From an uncultured Lachnospiraceae bacterium (GTDB taxonomy: Bacteria > Bacillota > Clostridia > Lachnospirales > Lachnospiraceae), in NCBI GenBank assembly GCA_947589175.1, contig CANPZR010000170.1:1-5826 (forward strand): 5,826 nucleotides of DNA. The letters run 5' to 3'. Numbering within the stretch: position 1 is the first letter of the stretch; the number at the start of each line of letters is the position of its first letter. The position numbers and the translations under genes are program-made. This document shows, one piece after another, positions 5,084 through 5,826 of this stretch. The notes beneath the pieces are model-generated. The model did not search any database and was not told the origin of the DNA. It was given only the letters and a program-made list of their open reading frames with translations.

Positions 5084-5826
5084 GTGCAGGACAAAAAACA
5101 GAATAAAAGGGGCGGCATGAGCCCTATGGTCAAGTGGACGGCGAAGGACAGCGTATTTATCGACCTGTTCCGGATTAAAAAGAACCTGTTAAAGCTGTAT
5201 CAGACGCTCCATCCGGAGGATATCGGGGTGACGGAGGATTCGATCAAGGATGTAACGATAAAGAATATATTGACGGACAATCTGTACAACGACTTGGGAT
5301 TTATGGTGGGGAACAAATTGCTGATATTGGCTGAGGCACAGTCCATGTGGTCGATGAATATTTTAGTGAGGGTGCTGCTGTATCTTGCGCAGAGCTATCA
5401 CGAGTATTTTCTGAGCACAGGACAGAACTATTACAAGAGCAAGAAGGTGGAGATGCCGAAACCGGAGATTTATGTGATATTCACGGGAGAACGGGTGAAT
5501 AAGCCGGAGGAGATTTCTCTCTCGAAGGAGTTTTTTGCCGGAGAGGATATCGACCTTGAAATCAAGGCGAAGATTATTTATGAGAGCGATTCCGACGATA
5601 TCATCAATCAGTACATTATTTTCTGCAAGGTATTTAACGAGCAGGTCCGACAGCACGGGATGACAAGCGAGGCGGTCGAGGAGACGATCCGCATCTGCAG
5701 GGACCGGGATATTTTGCGGGAGTATCTGTCAGAGAGGAAAAAGGAGGTGCTTACGATTATGAAATGCTTATTCGATCAGGAAGAAGTCATGGAGATGTAT
5801 GTCAGGGATGAAAGAAAGGAAGCTGC
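5084..5826 (+). CDS. Rpn-family PD-(D/E)XK nuclease/transposase-like protein, C-terminus beyond window
   Basis: The visible 247 residues resemble the Rpn (recombination-promoting nuclease, formerly putative transposase YhgA-like) family. They include KDSVFIDLF (21-29), NDLGFMVGNKLLILAEAQSMW (69-89) with a candidate catalytic Asp70 and the E84-x-Q86 pair that replaces E-x-K in this family, NILVRVLLYLAQSYHEYF (92-109), and KPEIYVIFTGER (126-137). Family members are metal-dependent DNA endonucleases that raise RecA-independent recombination in E. coli; some studies connect them to phage defence. The C-terminal part (about 185-247) is a charged helical region often variable in the family. GTG 5084 is chosen because AGGAG lies six bases upstream; ATG 5117, behind AGGGG, is an alternative given the very short leader from the promoter. 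The gene stands alone on this strand and continues past the right edge. Confidence 0.85.
   Translation, partial: MQDKKQNKRGGMSPMVKWTAKDSVFIDLFRIKKNLLKLYQTLHPEDIGVTEDSIKDVTIKNILTDNLYNDLGFMVGNKLLILAEAQSMWSMNILVRVLLYLAQSYHEYFLSTGQNYYKSKKVEMPKPEIYVIFTGERVNKPEEISLSKEFFAGEDIDLEIKAKIIYESDSDDIINQYIIFCKVFNEQVRQHGMTSEAVEETIRICRDRDILREYLSERKKEVLTIMKCLFDQEEVMEMYVRDERKEA

Noticed and set aside
5363..5656. Minus-strand 97-aa open frame
   Set aside because: It lies antisense within the Rpn-like gene, whose family signature is clear, so this is a shadow frame.

Overview
The window looks like chromosomal DNA of a Gram-positive Clostridia, most likely a Lachnospiraceae member. This is inferred from AGGAGG-type ribosome binding sites, a multi-pass GHKL-type (AgrC-like) kinase gene, an Rpn-type PD-(D/E)XK protein with the LAEAQSMWSMNILVR signature, and a flavoredoxin-like flavin reductase. 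No RNA gene, CRISPR array or insertion sequence was seen.

Layout, right to left on the minus strand. A first transcription unit starts near 4700. It encodes a flavin reductase-like protein (4113-4664) and then, through a TGATG one-base stop/start overlap, a large acidic helical-repeat protein. That second gene (2347-4113) is broken by an in-frame TAA at codon 42. The remaining open frame (2347-3867, 506 aa) starts at an internal ATG. A clear intrinsic terminator (2288-2318) closes the unit.

A second minus-strand unit begins at a promoter around 2257-2293. It carries an unrecognised 209-aa charged protein (1582-2211), then a 65-bp imperfect tandem duplication (1456-1585), then two adjoining genes that look like the two halves of a GHKL sensor kinase. 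The first (516-1415) has about seven membrane segments and the RHD phosphoacceptor box but ends before any ATPase domain. The second (1-504, running off the left edge) has two membrane segments, a coiled coil, a phosphoacceptor helix in which RHD reads EKN, and the beginning of the GHKL ATPase region. They plausibly act together as a heteromeric sensor kinase. No response regulator lies in the window.

On the plus strand, after an AT-rich divergent intergenic region of about 300 bp with no convincing gene (4741-5036), a strong extended -10 promoter with a dyad in its spacer drives an Rpn-family nuclease/transposase-like gene (5084 to the right edge, incomplete).

The most interesting points are the complementary split-kinase arrangement, the nonsense codon in the coupled helical-repeat gene, and the 65-bp tandem repeat that includes the last codons of the upstream gene.
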